Assembly: GCA_002720475.1 (NCBI GenBank)
Contig: PBIL01000002.1
Location: forward strand, 3,099 to 67,098
DNA length: 64,000 nucleotides
Reading direction: 5' to 3'
Source: Roseovarius sp.
GTDB taxonomy: Bacteria > Pseudomonadota > Alphaproteobacteria > Rhodobacterales > Rhodobacteraceae
In this document: one piece after another, positions 47,200-56,119 of the stretch
How positions within the stretch are numbered: position 1 is the stretch's first letter
Layout: the number at the start of each line of letters is the position of its first letter
Position numbers and translations under genes: made by a program
The notes under the pieces: generated by a model
Told to the model about the DNA's origin: nothing
Database searches by the model: none
Seen by the model: the letters and a program-made list of their open reading frames with translations, nothing else

Positions 47200-48138
47200 T
47201 CAGCCGAGCGCGGCGGCGGCCTCGCGCACCTCCGCCGCCGTGCCGATGGCGCGGCAGGCGATGTCGCGGTCGATGCGCCGGATCATGCCCGAGAGTGCCT
47301 TGCCCGCGCCGATCTCCCAGATCTCGGTGACGCCTTCGGCAGCCATGTATTGCACCGACTCGCGCCAGCGCACCGAGCCCGTCACCTGCTCCACGAGCAG
47401 CGCGCGGATCTCCGCCGGGTCGGTGACGGCACCGGCGCGCACATTGGCCACGAGCGGCACCGCCGGGGCCTTGATCTCGACCCCGGCAAGCGCCTCCGCC
47501 ATCGCCTCGGCGGCGGGCTGCATCAGCGCGCAGTGAAAGGGTGCGCTTACGGGCAGCATCACCGCCCGCCTGGCCCCCTTCGCCCTGGCGATCTCGACGG
47601 CGCGCTCCACCGCGCCCTTGTGGCCCGAGACCACGACCTGACCGGGATCGTTGTCGTTTGCCGCTTGGCAGACTTCGCCCTGGGCTGCCTCCTCGGCCAC
47701 GGCGCGGGCGGTGTCGAAATCGAGCCCGAGAAGGGCGGCCATCGCGCCCACGCCAACCGGCACCGCCGCCTGCATGGCGCGGCCCCGGATGCGCAGCAGC
47801 CGCGCGCAATCCGCGACGCTCAGCGCGCCCGCGGCGGCAAGCGCCGAATATTCGCCGAGCGAGTGCCCGGCGATGAAGGCCGCGGCCTCCACGCTCACGC
47901 CCTCGGCCTCAAGCGCGCGCATCGCGGCGAGCGAGGTGGCCATGAGCGCGGGCTGCGCGTTCTCGGTGAGGGTGAGCGTCTCCTGCTCTCCCTCCCACAT
48001 GAGCGCCGAGAGGGCCTGCCCGAGCGCCGCGTCCACCTCGTCAAAGACCGCCCTTGCCGCCGGATAGCTGGCGGCCAGATCCGCGCCCATGCCGATCACC
48101 TGCGCGCCCTGTCCCGGAAAAACGAATGCCCGGCTCAT
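47200..48138 (-). CDS. fabD: Malonyl-CoA--ACP transacylase
   Basis: 312-residue enzyme that loads malonyl onto ACP. Active Ser93 lies in GHSLGEYSAL, with the N-terminal FPGQGAQ (residues 7-13). Start ATG 48138 is preceded by GGGAGCAG; the frame extends upstream without coding character. First gene of the fab run. Confidence 0.95.
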   Translation of the reverse strand: MSRAFVFPGQGAQVIGMGADLAASYPAARAVFDEVDAALGQALSALMWEGEQETLTLTENAQPALMATSLAAMRALEAEGVSVEAAAFIAGHSLGEYSALAAAGALSVADCARLLRIRGRAMQAAVPVGVGAMAALLGLDFDTARAVAEEAAQGEVCQAANDNDPGQVVVSGHKGAVERAVEIARAKGARRAVMLPVSAPFHCALMQPAAEAMAEALAGVEIKAPAVPLVANVRAGAVTDPAEIRALLVEQVTGSVRWRESVQYMAAEGVTEIWEIGAGKALSGMIRRIDRDIACRAIGTAAEVREAAAALG

Positions 48139-48295
48139 CTGCTCCCTCCCGCGAAAATCGCCCCCCGATACATCGCGGAGGGGCGCATGGCAACGACAGT
48201 TTCCGCGCCCGCGCACGGCGGCTGTGCGCGCCGCGCGATTGTTCCGCCCGGCGTTCCGGCTAGATTGAGCGGCGTGTTCAACCGGAGAGCGCCCG

Positions 48296-49513
48296 ATGCC
48301 GCTGACCAATTCCGCTACCGCCTACGGTGCCGTCACCAAGAGCTTTCACTGGCTCACCGCGCTTCTGATCCTCGTCAACCTGCCGCTGGGCTGGATCGCC
48401 GAGGAGATCGCGCACGAGGCGCAGGCGAGCGGGGCCGACGCGCTCGTGGCGCGCGCGGCGCTGCTTTTCTCCATCCACAAGACCACCGGGGTTGCGGTGT
48501 TCTTCGTGGCGCTCGGGCGCATTCTCTGGGCGCTCTCGCAACCCAGGCCCGGGCTTCTGAACGGCGACCGACCGCTTGAAGCGAACGCGGCGCTGACCGT
48601 GCATTGGCTGCTCTACGGCTCGCTCGTCACGGTGCCGCTTTCGGGCTGGGTGCATCATGCCGCCACCACCGGCTTCGCGCCGATCTGGTGGCCCTTCGGG
48701 CAGGGGCTGCCCTTCGTGCCGAAATCCGAGACGGTGTCGGAGATCGCCGGCACGCTGCACTATCTCTTCGTGCTCACGCTCGCGGCCGCGCTCGCCGCCC
48801 ATGTCGCGGGCGCGCTCAAGCATCACGTCATCGACGGCGACGCCACGCTGCGCCGGATGCTGCCCGGCACCACCTCTGGCCAGCCCACGGCGCGCCAGCC
48901 GGGCCACCTGCTGCCGTTCCTCGCGGCGCTGGCGGTCTGGGGCGCGGTGCTGGGGGGCGCGGCGGGGATGGGCCGGTTCGAGACGCGGGCGGACGCGGGC
49001 GGCGCGCGGCTGGCCGCGGTGCAGTCCGACTGGGCGGTGCAGGAGGGCAGCCTGCAGATCCGCATCCGCCAGATGGGATCGGATGTGACCGGCAGCTTCG
49101 CCGACTGGACCGCCGCCATCGCCTATGCCGAGACCCCCGATGCAGAGGGCCGTCACGGCACGGTCGAGGTGGTGGTGTCCATCCCCTCGCTCGCGCTCGG
49201 CTCGGTCACGTCGCAGGCCATGGGCAAGGAGTTCTTCAACGCCGAGGCATACCCCACGGCCACCTTCGCCGCAGACCTCCTTTCGGGCGCGGACGGGCAC
49301 CTGGCGCGCGGCACCCTCACCATCAAGGGCCAGAGCGTGCCGGTCGAGATGCCTTTCACCCTCGTCATCGACGAGGGCATGGCGACGGCTTCGGGCACGC
49401 TCACCGTGGACCGGCGCGACTTCGGGATCGGCCTGGGCACGCAGGATGCGGGCGCGCTCGGCTTCGAGGTGGAGATTTCATTTGACCTGGTGGCCACTCG
49501 CGGCGGCGGGTGA
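48296..49513 (+). CDS. Cytochrome b561 - YceI fusion protein
   Basis: 405 residues. Residues ~1-180 form a four-helix di-haem cytochrome b561/CybB domain with histidines in KSFHWL, IHKTTG, VHWLLYG and LHYLF/VAGALKHH. A fifth TM (residues ~202-222) leads into a periplasmic YceI domain (~235-400; beta-barrel binding isoprenoid-like ligands; QAMGKEFFNAEAYPTATF is the family signature). The whole probably carries quinol-linked electron transfer to a periplasmic lipid-binding protein. Divergent from fabD. Confidence 0.85.
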   Translation: MPLTNSATAYGAVTKSFHWLTALLILVNLPLGWIAEEIAHEAQASGADALVARAALLFSIHKTTGVAVFFVALGRILWALSQPRPGLLNGDRPLEANAALTVHWLLYGSLVTVPLSGWVHHAATTGFAPIWWPFGQGLPFVPKSETVSEIAGTLHYLFVLTLAAALAAHVAGALKHHVIDGDATLRRMLPGTTSGQPTARQPGHLLPFLAALAVWGAVLGGAAGMGRFETRADAGGARLAAVQSDWAVQEGSLQIRIRQMGSDVTGSFADWTAAIAYAETPDAEGRHGTVEVVVSIPSLALGSVTSQAMGKEFFNAEAYPTATFAADLLSGADGHLARGTLTIKGQSVPVEMPFTLVIDEGMATASGTLTVDRRDFGIGLGTQDAGALGFEVEISFDLVATRGGG

Positions 49514-49593
49514 GCGGAGCCGTACCGGGAGCATGACACCCTTGGCCTGATGCGGCGGCGCGTCGCCTGTCCGCGCGCGTTCCGGGCCGCGCC

Positions 49594-49782
49594 TCACTCC
49601 AGCGCGCGCGCCTCGTCGATGAGCATCACGGGGATGCCGTTGCGGATCGGAAAGGCAAGGCCCGCGCGGCGGCTGACCAGTTCCTGCCGCTCGGCATCGT
49701 AGTCGAGCGGGCCATGGGTCTGCGGGCAGATCAGCGCCTCGATCATCCGGCGGTCGAAGACGGGGGCGTGTTCCTCGGTCAT
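49594..49782 (-). CDS. Trm112 family protein
   Basis: 62 residues with [11 protein letters not shown], resembling the zinc-binding motif of Trm112/YcaR; only one Cys of the pair is present (the second CxxC is absent, as usual in bacterial members). It ends in the family segment [11 protein letters not shown]. Overlaps the LON-domain gene by four bases. Bacterial members are of unknown function; Trm112 in eukaryotes activates methyltransferases. Confidence 0.85.
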   Translation of the reverse strand: MTEEHAPVFDRRMIEALICPQTHGPLDYDAERQELVSRRAGLAFPIRNGIPVMLIDEARALE

Positions 49783-50426
49783 TGCAGGGTATCCGTTGTG
49801 TCACCGCCGCGCAGGGCGTATTCGATCAGCGTCACCAGCGTCTCGCGCCGGGTCTGGAGCGAGGGCGCCTCGAGCAGCGCCTGCTTCTCCTCCGGCTCGA
49901 AGCCCAGCAGCATGGAGAGCGAGTTGATGAGCAACTCGTCCTCCGCCTCCTTGAGCGATGCCCAGTCGGTCTTGAGGCTGCGCGCCTCGAAATACCGTGC
50001 AAGCAGCGCCATGAAGCCTTCCCGGTCAAAGCCGGGATCGGTCTCTGGCGGGCCAAGGTCGCGCTCGAACCCGGTCCAGGTCACGCGCGCCCGGCGATAG
50101 GGGGTAAAACCCTCGACCTCCTCGGCGACGCGATAGCGCGAGAGCCCCGAGAGCGTGATCATGTAGCGCCCGTCCTCGGTCTCGGAGAACTGCGTCACGC
50201 GCCCCACGCAGCCGATCGCGTGCAGCCCGTGCCCGTTCTCGCGCCCCGGCACGCGGTTGGGCTGGATCATGCCGATCACCCGCTCGGGCGTCTTGAGCGC
50301 ATCGTCGAGCATGGCCAGATAGCGCGGCTCGAAAAGATGCAGCGGCAGCCGCGCGCGCGGCAGCAGCAGCGCGCCGGGCAGCGGGAAAACCGGAATGATC
50401 TCGGGCAGATCGTGCTTGCGTATCAT
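49779..50426 (-). CDS. LON peptidase substrate-binding domain protein
   Basis: 215-residue protein equal to the N-terminal (LonN/PUA-like) domain only, with no ATPase or peptidase part. [23 protein letters not shown] is the entry signature. Such stand-alone proteins are common in alphaproteobacteria, function unknown. Between the thioredoxin-like gene and Trm112. Confidence 0.85.
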   Translation of the reverse strand: MIRKHDLPEIIPVFPLPGALLLPRARLPLHLFEPRYLAMLDDALKTPERVIGMIQPNRVPGRENGHGLHAIGCVGRVTQFSETEDGRYMITLSGLSRYRVAEEVEGFTPYRRARVTWTGFERDLGPPETDPGFDREGFMALLARYFEARSLKTDWASLKEAEDELLINSLSMLLGFEPEEKQALLEAPSLQTRRETLVTLIEYALRGGDTTDTLQ

Positions 50427-50452
50427 GATGGGCAGCTAGCGCGCCGCGCTGC

Positions 50453-51367
50453 TCAGGCAAATATCATCGACGAGAGTTTCCGCCGCCCGTTGAGCAGCAC
50501 CGGATCGTTCGGCTTGAGCGCGTCGAAGATGGTGAAAAGCTGCGTCCTGGCGGCCCCGTCGTTCCACTCGCGGTCGCGGCGGAAGAGTTCGAGCAGTTCG
50601 TCCACCGCCTCCTGCACCTGTCCGTCGGCATAGAGCGCCTGCGCGAGGTCGAACCGCGCCTGATGGTCGGCCGGGTCCGCCTCGACCGCGGCGCGCAGCT
50701 CGGCCACGGGGCCTGCGTCCCGCGCCTGCCGGGCAAGCGCGATCTGGGCATGGACGGCCTCGATCTCGGCCTTGCCGGAAATCGCGGCGGGCACGCCATT
50801 GAGGATCGCCTCGGCCCGTTCGAGATCGCCAAGCGCGATTTCCACCCGCGCCATCCCGGCAAAGCCGCGCGCATTCTCCGGGTCTTCCTGCACCACCGCC
50901 GCATAGGTCTGCATCGCGTCCGTGAGCGCGCCTTGTTCCAGCATCTCGTCGGCGGCATCGAGCGCCTCGTCGAGCCCGCCGCTTGCGTCACCGCCCGCCG
51001 CCTGCACCACGCGCGAGACGAACGCCTCGACTTCCGAGGGCGGGATCGCGCCCTGAAATCCGTCAATGGGCTGGCCCTGCCAGAAGGCATAGACGGTGGG
51101 GATCGACTGCACCCGCAGCTGGCCCGCGATCATCTGGTTGCGGTCCACATCGACCTTGGCCATGCGCACCGCGCCCTTCGCCCTGACCACCGCCGCCTCG
51201 AGCGCGGGGCCGAGCGTCTTGCACGGCCCGCACCAGGGTGCCCAGAAATCGACGATCACCGGCACCTTCATCGAGGCGTCGATCACCTCGGCCATGAAAT
51301 CGGCCTCGGTCACGTCGCGCACCAGATCGGCGGCGGCGGGGCCGGTCGTCTTGCCCAGTTCCAGCAT
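50453..51367 (-). CDS. Thioredoxin-domain protein with TPR tail (CnoX/YbbN-like)
   Basis: 304 residues. The N-terminal thioredoxin domain has the active site WCGPC (Cys46, Cys49), and the remaining ~180 residues are TPR helices. This is the architecture of YbbN/CnoX, a holdase-type chaperedoxin; in E. coli YbbN itself is SxxC, whereas this one keeps both cysteines. Cytosolic. Confidence 0.88.
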   Translation of the reverse strand: MLELGKTTGPAAADLVRDVTEADFMAEVIDASMKVPVIVDFWAPWCGPCKTLGPALEAAVVRAKGAVRMAKVDVDRNQMIAGQLRVQSIPTVYAFWQGQPIDGFQGAIPPSEVEAFVSRVVQAAGGDASGGLDEALDAADEMLEQGALTDAMQTYAAVVQEDPENARGFAGMARVEIALGDLERAEAILNGVPAAISGKAEIEAVHAQIALARQARDAGPVAELRAAVEADPADHQARFDLAQALYADGQVQEAVDELLELFRRDREWNDGAARTQLFTIFDALKPNDPVLLNGRRKLSSMIFA

Positions 51368-51421
51368 ATCGTCTCTCCCCTCTGTCCGATTGCCCCGTAT
51401 ATGTGGGCGCGTCGCGCCCTG

Positions 51422-52210
51422 TCAAAGATCAAATGTCGCGAAAACCGGCGCGTGGTCGGAGGGCTGCTCCCAGCCGCGGGCGGCGCGCAGGATGCGGCTG
51501 GAATGGCCCGCCGCAGCGATATCGGCGCTGGCCCAGACATGATCCAGCCTTCGGCCCTTGTCGGCGGCGTCCCAGTCGCGGGCGCGGTAGCTCCACCAGC
51601 TGTAGAGCTGCCCTTCGGGGATATCCTGGCGGGTGATGTCGCGCCAGCCCCCCGCCTCCATCGCGTTACCCAGGTGATCCACCTCCACCGGCGTGTGGCT
51701 CACGATCTTCAGAAGCTGCTTGTGCGACCAGACGTCATCCTCGCGCGGGGCGATGTTGAGATCGCCCACGAGGATGGATTTCTCCGGGCGGCTGTCACGG
51801 AAAAAATCGCGCATGTCGGTGAGGTAATCGAGCTTCTGGCCGAATTTCTCGTTCACCTCGCGGTCGGGCACGTCGCCGCCTGCGGGGACATAGAAATTGT
51901 GGATCACGGTGCCGTTCTCCAGCCGGCCGGCGATGTGGCGCGCGTGGCCGAGCCCCGCCAGATCGAGGCAGCCCGCCTCCTCGATGGGAAGCCGCGACAG
52001 GATCGCCACGCCGTTATAGCCCTTCTCGCCCCGCGCGATCATGTGCGGATAGCCGAGGCCCGCGAAGATCTCGGCCGGGATCTTCTCGACCGGGCTCTTG
52101 CATTCCTGAAGGCACAGGATATCCGGCCCCTCCTCGCGCAGGAGCCGCGCGACAAGCGGCGCGCGCAGCCGGATCGAGTTGATGTTCCAGGTGGCAAGGG
52201 TAAAGGGCAT
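51422..52210 (-). CDS. xth: Exodeoxyribonuclease III
   Basis: 262-residue AP endonuclease of the ExoIII group. Conserved elements: TWNINSIRLR (N-terminus), LQECK (Glu metal ligand near residue 36), VGDLNIAPREDDVW and RLDHVWAS, and the terminal SDHAPV (Asp-His pair). Repairs abasic sites. Start ATG 52210 with GGAGAGATC upstream. Confidence 0.93.
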   Translation of the reverse strand: MPFTLATWNINSIRLRAPLVARLLREEGPDILCLQECKSPVEKIPAEIFAGLGYPHMIARGEKGYNGVAILSRLPIEEAGCLDLAGLGHARHIAGRLENGTVIHNFYVPAGGDVPDREVNEKFGQKLDYLTDMRDFFRDSRPEKSILVGDLNIAPREDDVWSHKQLLKIVSHTPVEVDHLGNAMEAGGWRDITRQDIPEGQLYSWWSYRARDWDAADKGRRLDHVWASADIAAAGHSSRILRAARGWEQPSDHAPVFATFDL

Positions 52211-52370
52211 GATCTCTCCTGCGGGTCAGGTTCGCCGCGCAAGTGACCCCAGACCGGCCCGGAGGGCAAGCGGAAATGCCGCCTGCCCGCGCGGCACCGC
52301 GGCGCCGTTTACACCCCTCGCCGACACCGCCATGCTGGGCCGACTCGAGTCACCGCAACCGGAGAACGCC

Positions 52371-53330
52371 ATGACCGACAGCAGCAGCGTCAACCCCACC
52401 GCGAGCGATCTTGCCTTCACCCGCCGCGAGACGCGCGGCACCATCGCCGAGCCAAGCTATGGCGGCGCGCTCAGCTTCCTGCGGCGGCGCTACACGAAGG
52501 ATCTGAGCGAGGCGGATGTGGCGGTCATGGGCGTGCCCTTCGACATGTCCGTATCGGGGCGGTCGGGCACCCGGCTTGGCCCGCGCGCGATCCGCGCAGC
52601 CTCGTCGCATATCGCCTGGTCCGCGCCCTGGCCCTGGCCCTTCGATCCGTTCGAGCGGCTCTCGGTGGTGGACTACGGCGACTGCTTCTTCGATCACGGC
52701 TATCCGGCGCAAATCCCCGGCGCCATTGCCCAGGCCGCGCGCGAGGTGCTGGCAAGCGACACGGCGCTTCTGACGCTGGGGGGCGATCACTTCATCACCT
52801 GGCCGCTGCTCAAGGCCCACGCGGAGAAGCACGGCCCTCTCGCGCTTATCCAGATGGACGCCCATTCCGACACATGGGAGGACGAGCCGGGCCGCATCGA
52901 CCACGGCACGATGCTCTGGCACGCGGTGCGCGAGGGGCTGGTCCTGCCCGAGGCCTCGGTGCAGGTGGGCATCCGCACCCACAACCCCGACCCCCTGGGC
53001 GTGCATGTGATCGACGCGCGCGAGGTGCATCTGACCGGCCCCGAGGCGGTGGCCGGGAAGGTGCGCGCGATCGTGGGCGACCGGCCCTGCTACCTCACCT
53101 TCGACATCGACGCGCTCGATCCCTCGGCCGCCCCCGGAACCGGCACACCGGTCATTGGCGGGCTCACGACCTTTCAGGCGCAGGAGATCCTGCGCGGGCT
53201 GGAGGGAATCGCGCTGCGCGGCATGGATGTGGTCGAGGTGGCCCCGGCCTACGACCTGTCGGAAATCACCGCGCTGGCGGCGGCAACACTGGCCTGCGAC
53301 CTGATCGCGCTTCATGCGGCGGCCAGGTAG
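52371..53330 (+). CDS. speB: Agmatinase / ureohydrolase family protein
   Basis: 319-residue binuclear manganese ureohydrolase. The metal motifs are GGDHFITWP, MDAHSDTWED and DIDALDPSAAPGTGTP, all present. Length and the N-terminal extension fit alphaproteobacterial agmatinase, which makes putrescine from agmatine; guanidinobutyrase or related ureohydrolases cannot be excluded. Start ATG 52371 with GGAG upstream. Confidence 0.85.
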   Translation: MTDSSSVNPTASDLAFTRRETRGTIAEPSYGGALSFLRRRYTKDLSEADVAVMGVPFDMSVSGRSGTRLGPRAIRAASSHIAWSAPWPWPFDPFERLSVVDYGDCFFDHGYPAQIPGAIAQAAREVLASDTALLTLGGDHFITWPLLKAHAEKHGPLALIQMDAHSDTWEDEPGRIDHGTMLWHAVREGLVLPEASVQVGIRTHNPDPLGVHVIDAREVHLTGPEAVAGKVRAIVGDRPCYLTFDIDALDPSAAPGTGTPVIGGLTTFQAQEILRGLEGIALRGMDVVEVAPAYDLSEITALAAATLACDLIALHAAAR

Positions 53331-53339
53331 CGGGCTGAA

Positions 53340-53368
53340 AAGAAAGGGCCCCGGGCGATGCCGGGGCC
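53340..53368. terminator. Bidirectional terminator between speB and the response regulator
   Basis: Perfect 8-bp stem GGCCCCGG / CCGGGGCC with a six-base loop. Read on the minus strand it is followed by CTTTCTTTTC, a good T-run for the response regulator transcript; read on the plus strand it is close behind speB but lacks T's. Confidence 0.65.
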
Positions 53369-53440
53369 AGTCCAACAGGGAGGTTCACGTATAACCGCAG
53401 ATGAACGATACCACAGCAATCCTGAAACTCGGATATGACT

Positions 53441-53454
53441 TTGATCTTCGTCAA
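53441..53454. promoter_or_regulatory. FNR/FnrL-type binding site
   Basis: TTGAT-CTTC-GTCAA matches the FNR consensus TTGAT-N4-ATCAA at nine of ten defined positions. It lies in the 196-base convergent gap between speB and the response regulator, which is A/T-richer than its surroundings. No gene points away from it, so it may be unused or drive a small RNA. Confidence 0.35.
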
Positions 53455-53526
53455 GTCAGCGTGACTATTAAACCACAAGGCGATTGCATCCGAGGATAAA
53501 TAGCGCCGGCCCCGCAGGTCCTGACG

Positions 53527-54213
53527 CTAGACCACGAGGCGATAGCCGCCCGACTCCGTGACCAGAAGGCGGGCATTGCCGGGATCGGGCTCGATCTTCT
53601 GGCGCAGGCGGTAGATATGGGTTTCGAGCGTGTGGGTCGTCACCCCCGCGTTGTAGCCCCAGACCTCGTGCAGCAGCACGTCGCGCGGCACCACGCCCTC
53701 GGGCGCGCGGTAGAGAAACTTGAGAATGTTGGTCTCCTTCTCGGTCAGGCGCACCTTGCGCTCGTCCTCGGTGACCAGCATCTTCATCGCCGGCTTGAAC
53801 GTATAGGGGCCAAGCTGGAACACGGCATCCTCGGACTGTTCGTGCTGACGCAATTGCGCGCGGATCCGGGCCAGCAGCACCGGGAACTTGAACGGCTTGG
53901 TCACATAGTCATTGGCCCCCGCGTCGAGCCCGAGGATCGTGTCGGCATCGCCATCATGCCCCGTCAGCATCAGGATGGGGGACTTGACCCCCTGCTTGCG
54001 CATCAGCCGACACAGCTCGCGCCCGTCGGTATCGGGCAGCCCCACATCGAGGATCACGAGATCGTAGATCATGTCCCGGATGCGGGTCATCGCCTCGGCC
54101 CCGGACCCGGCCTCGAACACGTCGAAATCCTCGGTCATGATGAGCTGTTCGCCCAGCGCCTCGCGCAGGTCTTCGTCGTCATCCACCAGGAGTATCTTCT
54201 TGACTTGAGTCAT
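53527..54213 (-). CDS. OmpR/PhoB-family response regulator
   Basis: 228 residues. Receiver domain with DDDEDLR, phospho-acceptor Asp in VILDVGLPDTDGREL (about residue 56), the conserved Thr/Lys (MLTGH, YVTKPFKFP), and a C-terminal winged helix ending TESGGYRLVV. It resembles a widely conserved alphaproteobacterial orphan regulator (no kinase nearby). Target genes unknown. Divergent from ribA-like. Confidence 0.88.
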   Translation of the reverse strand: MTQVKKILLVDDDEDLREALGEQLIMTEDFDVFEAGSGAEAMTRIRDMIYDLVILDVGLPDTDGRELCRLMRKQGVKSPILMLTGHDGDADTILGLDAGANDYVTKPFKFPVLLARIRAQLRQHEQSEDAVFQLGPYTFKPAMKMLVTEDERKVRLTEKETNILKFLYRAPEGVVPRDVLLHEVWGYNAGVTTHTLETHIYRLRQKIEPDPGNARLLVTESGGYRLVV

Positions 54214-54367
54214 GCTGCACTCCTCTTCGTGCCGATCAAGATGACCGTGCCCCGGCTTCCGGGCAAGGGGAAGGACATTCCCCTCACGGCCAAGTGTTGC
54301 GCTGCGCGCGTTTCTTTCATTTCGTTACAATAGACGCTATCTGAGCACCAGACCGGCGGAGATCTTC

Positions 54368-55459
54368 ATGAGCCTTGGCCCCGACATAACCGAACTCCTG
54401 GCCCGCGCGCGGTCCGATCTGCGCATGGGGGTGCCCGTCGTGCTTCACAACGGGCCGGGCGCGGCGCTGGTGCTGGCCGCCGAGACGGCGGCGGCGCAGC
54501 GGCTTGCCGACCTTCTGGCCCTGGGCGGTGACCCGGTCCTTGCGATCACGGCACGGCGCGCCGCCACGCTCAAGGCGCGCGCCTATGACGGCGATCTCGC
54601 GCGGGTGGCGCTGCCGCCCGAGGCGCGGCTCTCCTGGGTGCGGGCGGTGGCCGATCCGGCCGATGACCTGCGCGTGCCGATGAAGGGACCGCTCACCACC
54701 CTGCGCGACGGTCCCGCGCATCTGCACCGGCTGGCGATCCTCCTGGCCAAGAGCGCCCGGCTGCTGCCCGCGGCCCTTGTGGCCGATCTGGCCGATGGCG
54801 CGGGCCTTGCCGCCGCGCAGGGTCTCACGCTCATCGATGCCGGTGCCGCCCTGCCCCGGCTCACCGAGATGAGCCCGCTCAACCCCGTTGTCAGCGCGCG
54901 CCTGCCGCTGGCCGTGTCCGACGCGGGACGGCTGCATGTCTTTCGCCCCGAGGATGGCAGCGAGGAGCATTACGCGATCGAGATCGGCCAGCCCGACCGC
55001 GCCCGCCCGGTGCTGGCGCGGCTGCATTCGGCCTGTTTCACCGGCGATCTCATGGGCTCGCTCAAATGCGATTGCGGCCCGCAGCTGCGCGGTGCGCTGG
55101 CGCAGATGGGGGCAGAGGGCGCGGGCGTTCTGCTTTACCTCAACCAGGAGGGGCGCGGCATCGGACTGGCCAACAAGATGCGCGCCTACAGCCTGCAGGA
55201 TGAGGGGTTCGACACCGTCGAGGCCAATCACCGCCTCGGCTTCGAGGATGACGAGCGCGATTTCCGCATCGGGGCCGAGATCCTGCGGCGGATGGGGTTT
55301 TCCGCCGTCCGGCTCATGACGAACAATCCCGCGAAACTTGCCATGCTGGCGCAGAACGGCATCGCCGTGGCCGAGCGCGTGCCGCTCAGACTGGGCGGGA
55401 ACGCGCATAATCACGCCTATCTGGCCACCAAGGCCGCGAAATCGGGGCATCTGCTGTGA
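54368..55459 (+). CDS. ribA: GTP cyclohydrolase II-like protein
   Basis: 363 residues. The C-terminal ~200 residues are a GTP cyclohydrolase II with the zinc ligands C-x10-C-x-C (CFTGDLMGSLKCDC, near residue 225-238) and catalytic/GTP motifs NQEGRGIGLANKMRAY. Residues 1-~160 take the position of a DHBP-synthase domain but lack its recognisable catalytic motifs, so RibB activity is doubtful. A TACAAT (54326-54331) lies 36 bases before the start. Confidence 0.85.
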   Translation: MSLGPDITELLARARSDLRMGVPVVLHNGPGAALVLAAETAAAQRLADLLALGGDPVLAITARRAATLKARAYDGDLARVALPPEARLSWVRAVADPADDLRVPMKGPLTTLRDGPAHLHRLAILLAKSARLLPAALVADLADGAGLAAAQGLTLIDAGAALPRLTEMSPLNPVVSARLPLAVSDAGRLHVFRPEDGSEEHYAIEIGQPDRARPVLARLHSACFTGDLMGSLKCDCGPQLRGALAQMGAEGAGVLLYLNQEGRGIGLANKMRAYSLQDEGFDTVEANHRLGFEDDERDFRIGAEILRRMGFSAVRLMTNNPAKLAMLAQNGIAVAERVPLRLGGNAHNHAYLATKAAKSGHLL

Positions 55460-55493
55460 TCGGGTGACGGCTTGCTGCGGGGGCGCGGCGGGA

Positions 55494-56054
55494 TCAGTCC
55501 CCCTTGCTCCGCGCCGGGCCGGACCCTTGGTCCTGTTTCTCGAACCAGATGATCACCTCGCCGATTTCCACGCCGAACTTGTCCATATAGGCGCGGTTGA
55601 GCACGCGGTCCTCGCTGACCTGCCACATCCAGTCGTCAAAGCGCACCCGGAGCGTGCCATCGGGCACCGGCAGATCGATCCGGTAGCGCCAGTTGAACGC
55701 ATCGCCCCGCTCCTCGCCCGAAGCCGTGCCGATTACCCCGGGCGCGCTGCCCTGCCATGTCTCGGGACCGGTCTTGACCAGGGTCCAGACACGGGTCTCG
55801 GTGCTGTTGTCCTCGTAGGTGAAATCCTCATGAAGCCGGAGACGCTGACCGTCCCAGTCACCGTCGATACGCACCTCGAAGCGCCTGCGCACGGTGCCGA
55901 ACCGGTCCTGAAACTGACCATGCCCCACGACGGGGCCGTCGAAGAACGCCTCGAGATCGAAATCGCGGCTGCTGAGCGTCTCGTCGTCAAGCGCGGGACG
56001 GCCGGTGCAGCCCGCAACGGCAGCACAAAAACAGATGGCAAGAACGATCCGCAT
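55494..56054 (-). CDS. DUF3833 family lipoprotein
   Basis: 186 residues from ATG 56054. The signal ends in lipobox VAGC (Cys about residue 16). The rest, starting DFDLEAFFDGPVVGHGQFQDRFG, is the DUF3833 pattern; it forms a single beta-rich domain. Function unknown. The longer frame to 56195 is antisense-like to the SDR end. Confidence 0.8.
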   Translation of the reverse strand: MRIVLAICFCAAVAGCTGRPALDDETLSSRDFDLEAFFDGPVVGHGQFQDRFGTVRRRFEVRIDGDWDGQRLRLHEDFTYEDNSTETRVWTLVKTGPETWQGSAPGVIGTASGEERGDAFNWRYRIDLPVPDGTLRVRFDDWMWQVSEDRVLNRAYMDKFGVEIGEVIIWFEKQDQGSGPARSKGD

Positions 56055-56119
56055 GGACCCCTTCCGCAAGACCTCTGCGGCGGAGGTAAGTCGCGGTGCC
56101 GTATCGGCAAGGCTCCGGT

